Origin: Planctomycetota bacterium | GTDB taxonomy: Bacteria > Planctomycetota > Phycisphaerae > Phycisphaerales > SM1A02 | DNA: 7,650 nt | Direction of reading: 5' to 3' | Assembly: GCA_009926815.1 (NCBI GenBank) | Contig: RFOC01000094.1 | Location: 1 to 7,650, forward strand | In this document: piece by piece, positions 5,671 through 7,650 of the stretch | Layout: each line of letters starts with the position of its first letter | Numbering within the stretch: position 1 is the stretch's first letter | The notes under the pieces: generated by a model | Databases searched by the model: none | What the model saw: only the letters and a program-made list of their open reading frames with translations | Told to the model about the DNA's origin: nothing | Made by a program: the position numbers and the translations under genes

Positions 5671-6606
5671 TCAGTCGGATTCGGACGGCGCGCCAGGGGG
5701 GTGCCGGGGCGACCTCGCGCCCTCGCCTTCCACACCCTCCGTGGGCACCACCTCCACCACCGCACCGCCACCGAAGCGACGGCGAAGGGTGACCACCTGG
5801 AGCGTGCGTCGCATCACCACCTGATTGGGGACCTGCACGAAGCCGGCTCGCTGACCCCGATCCGCGCGCTCCAGGTCGTTCGCGTTGCCCAGCGGGACGC
5901 GGATCTCGATCTCCCGCTCGATCACGCGACCATCCGGGCCCTGCATGGGTTTCCCCGCCGCATCGCGCTCCGTCCGCAGCACCTGCAGGCGCACCTCCTG
6001 CCCCGGCGCCCGGCCCTGCAGTTCGTTGGCCATGTCCTCGATGGAGTCGATCGCGGCATCGTCGACCCGCTGCACCACGTCGCCCGCCACCAGCACGCGG
6101 TCCGCGGGAAGCCCGGGCACGGTCGACTGCACCATCACCCCGCGTCGGGGCGGAGCCATGTTGCCCATGCGGATCCCCAGCGCGCCTCGCGGGCGCTCCG
6201 TGATGCGGCGGCACGCGGCCTCCAGCAGCCGCTCCCTCGCCTCGAGCGAGCGCGGCTCGCGGTCCAGCAGCGCCCAGAGCTCGGCATCCTGGATCGCGGG
6301 ATCCAGCAGCGCGGCCGACGCCGCCTCGCGGCGCTCGAACTCGGCCGCATCCAGATCGGCCGCCGCCCGGATCGCCACCTCGCTCACGCGAACGCTGCGC
6401 AGCCGCTCCGGCCGAAGCGACTCGGCGAATCCGCCATCGTCCAGCGCCATCCCCTCGACCTGGCGCATCCGCGGCACGCGGGCACGCGCGGGCTGCCCCT
6501 GCGCGGGAATCATGGGCTCGTTCTGGGCGGGGGCCGGGAGCGCCAGCGTCAGCAGAGCGAGGCCCGCAATCGCCGCACCACGCCACCCGCGTGCTGCTGG
6601 ATCCAC
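5671..6606 (-). CDS. exported PDZ-domain protein of unknown function
   Basis: The 311-residue product begins with a likely Sec signal peptide: basic RGWRG, a hydrophobic core (AAIAGLALLTLAL, residues 11-23), then PAPAQ with probable cleavage near residue 27. A PDZ domain covers about 141-212: GALGIRMG, GVMVQSTVPGLPADRVLVAGDVVQRVDD, and PGQEVRLQVLR. The stretch before it (75-135) is charged and probably helical. The tail after about 215 is basic then Pro/Gly/Ser-rich. There is no protease domain or His-Asp-Ser triad, so this is not a DegP/HtrA protease. PDZ domains bind protein C-termini, so a scaffold or sensor role outside the cytoplasm is likely. I chose the GTG at 6606 because it yields the complete signal peptide. 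ATG 6513 would avoid overlapping the upstream gene but would lose that signal. The frame is also open upstream to an ATG at 6702, which adds 32 unconserved-looking residues. The gene overlaps the phosphotransferase by 58 bp. Confidence 0.82.
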   Translation of the reverse strand: MDPAARGWRGAAIAGLALLTLALPAPAQNEPMIPAQGQPARARVPRMRQVEGMALDDGGFAESLRPERLRSVRVSEVAIRAAADLDAAEFERREAASAALLDPAIQDAELWALLDREPRSLEARERLLEAACRRITERPRGALGIRMGNMAPPRRGVMVQSTVPGLPADRVLVAGDVVQRVDDAAIDSIEDMANELQGRAPGQEVRLQVLRTERDAAGKPMQGPDGRVIEREIEIRVPLGNANDLERADRGQRAGFVQVPNQVVMRRTLQVVTLRRRFGGGAVVEVVPTEGVEGEGARSPRHPPGAPSESD

Positions 6607-7607
6607 TGGGCCTTCCGTCGCACCAGCGCCAGCACGTCCAGGCCGGGCAGCGCGCCGAACAGGCCCCGCTGCGCGACCGGAATCGACACCTCGGCGATGC
6701 ATGCCTCGATCATAAGCGGCGGGACCATCTCCACGATCGCCTCCAGCCCCGCGTCACCATGCAGTCGATAGCCCTGCGTGAAGGCGTTCAGTCGGTTCTC
6801 GTTCAACTCGGCGGGCCACGCCGCCACGGCGGTGCCGTGCCCACCCCGCGAGGCGAACTGGAGCAGGCTGTTGGCGAAATCGATCACCGCGGGCTCGAGC
6901 CGGGCGGCATCGAAGTCGATCACGGCGCGCACCTCGTCCCCCTCGAAGAGCACGTTGCCCGGGTGCAGGTCGCCGTGCACCACCTGCGCTCCCAGCGCCG
7001 CGAAGCCCAGGTCCTCCACCTGCGCGCTGGCCTCGCGATAGAGCATGCCGATGGTCTCGCAGAGGCCCACGGCGCTGCGCTCGTCCGTGTCGGGCGACGC
7101 CGCGCGAATGGCACCCGGAGCGCGTCGGAGGGCCTCGAAGACGGTCATGCTGCCATGGAAGCTGCCGGCTCGGACCGGACCATGCCACGCCATGCGCATG
7201 CCCACCTCGTGCAGGCGCCCGAGGGCCTCGCCCGCGCCCATGGCCTGCTCCGGCGTCCGGGTCCATCGATGCCCCGGCACCCGGGCGAAGAGCTCGTACA
7301 CCGCCCCCGCCAGCACCTCATGCGTCCGGCCCGACCGCGAGACGATGGGTGCCGCCACCGGCACGCCCGCCCGCGCGGCGGCCTGCACGAAGGCGTGCGA
7401 GAAGGCCAGTCGTTCCTCGGTGGATCGCCCGGGAGCGCGCCGCTTGAGCACGAACGATCCGCGGGGCGTGGTGACGACCCACTTGGGGCTGGTCCGGCTT
7501 CCCCCGGCCAACGGCTCGGTGCGTTCCACGGTGCCCAGGTCCCAGCGTTCGAGGGCGGCCAGACCCTCGGCCGGATCGATCCCCCGGACCTGCCCATCAC
7601 TCCGCAT
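6549..7607 (-). CDS. APH-fold phosphotransferase (aminoglycoside phosphotransferase / homoserine kinase II-like)
   Basis: This 352-residue protein has a kinase-like APH fold that transfers phosphate from ATP to a small molecule. Seen: a glycine-containing N-lobe (EPLAGGSRTSPKWVV, 31-45), the ATP lysine in SFVLKRR (51-57), the catalytic loop VVHGDLHPGNVLF (209-221) with D213 and N218, and the metal-binding aspartate in AVIDFDAARLEPAVIDFAN (228-246; D231). These are the defining residues of the family. The substrate cannot be read from sequence: candidates include homoserine (type II homoserine kinase), choline-like or sugar alcohols, and nothing points specifically to antibiotic resistance. 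The ATG at 7607 overlaps the 3' end of an upstream frame by 11 bp, and the 3' end overlaps the PDZ gene, so all three are probably cotranscribed. The dapA gene elsewhere in the window is a weak hint toward aspartate-family metabolism only. Confidence 0.85.
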   Translation of the reverse strand: MRSDGQVRGIDPAEGLAALERWDLGTVERTEPLAGGSRTSPKWVVTTPRGSFVLKRRAPGRSTEERLAFSHAFVQAAARAGVPVAAPIVSRSGRTHEVLAGAVYELFARVPGHRWTRTPEQAMGAGEALGRLHEVGMRMAWHGPVRAGSFHGSMTVFEALRRAPGAIRAASPDTDERSAVGLCETIGMLYREASAQVEDLGFAALGAQVVHGDLHPGNVLFEGDEVRAVIDFDAARLEPAVIDFANSLLQFASRGGHGTAVAAWPAELNENRLNAFTQGYRLHGDAGLEAIVEMVPPLMIEACIAEVSIPVAQRGLFGALPGLDVLALVRRKAQWIQQHAGGVVRRLRASLC

Positions 7608-7650
7608 TCGCGGCCTGTTCCTTGATCCGATCGATGGCGGTCTTCATCTC
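7597..7650 (-). CDS. C-terminal end of an unidentified protein (runs off the right edge)
   Basis: On the minus strand an open frame enters from the right edge and ends at TGA 7599-7597, giving only EMKTAIDRIKEQAANAE. This looks like an amphipathic charged helix ending a protein, and codon use resembles the neighbours. Its stop lies inside the first codons of the phosphotransferase gene (11-bp overlap), a typical same-operon arrangement. The fragment is too short to name. The internal ATG near the edge could in principle start a tiny 16-residue peptide, but a C-terminus is more likely. Confidence 0.45.
   Translation of the reverse strand, partial: EMKTAIDRIKEQAANAE

Noticed and set aside
5701..6771. 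Plus-strand open frame of 356 codons opposite the PDZ gene
   Set aside because: Low-complexity, His/Arg-rich translation with no motifs; the opposite strand has a signal peptide and a PDZ domain.
6549..7607. Antibiotic resistance gene (aminoglycoside phosphotransferase)
   Set aside because: Only the general APH fold motifs are visible, which many metabolic kinases share; the gene sits in an ordinary housekeeping context with no mobile element.

Overview
This is a dense chromosomal window of very high GC content with a strong G/C bias at third codon positions. It carries housekeeping and metabolic genes in small, tightly packed blocks on both strands. I see no tRNA, rRNA, CRISPR array, insertion sequence, integrase or phage gene. 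The most informative taxonomic clue is a eukaryote-like UDP-sugar pyrophosphorylase (UAP1/UDPGP type). Together with high GC and weak or absent Shine-Dalgarno sequences, it suggests a planctomycete-like bacterium, perhaps of the Phycisphaerae. That placement is inference, not proof.

Layout from left to right: (1) a minus-strand pair, pdxJ followed by the N-terminal third to half of dapA, joined by an ATGA stop/start overlap; dapA runs off the left edge. (2) A plus-strand pair, phoU followed 2 bp later by the UAP1-like pyrophosphorylase, whose frame is broken by what looks like a single missing base near 2288. (3) recJ on the minus strand, convergent with the pyrophosphorylase, with 3 bp between stop codons. 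(4) adk on the plus strand, diverging from recJ across a 73-bp gap and converging with the next block, again with 3 bp between stops. (5) A minus-strand block reading right to left: the last codons of an unidentified gene, an APH-fold phosphotransferase, and an exported PDZ-domain protein, each overlapping the next.

Only about 81 of 7650 bases lie outside the called genes, so no stretch over 300 bases lacks a gene. The only real intergenic region (4974-5046) is a divergent promoter gap between recJ and adk. The starts of pdxJ and phoU share one CATG, so at least one of their promoters must lie inside the other gene.

The genes do not form one pathway. DapA (lysine/diaminopimelate synthesis) and the UAP1-like enzyme (UDP-sugar supply) both bear on the cell envelope, as may the exported PDZ protein. 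PdxJ makes vitamin B6, RecJ acts in DNA repair, Adk balances adenine nucleotides and PhoU is a phosphate-signalling regulator. I did not find a convincing undescribed system. The points most worth a second look are the frameshift, the shared start codons, the orphan phoU paired with a nucleotide-sugar gene, and the out-of-frame signal-peptide overlap.
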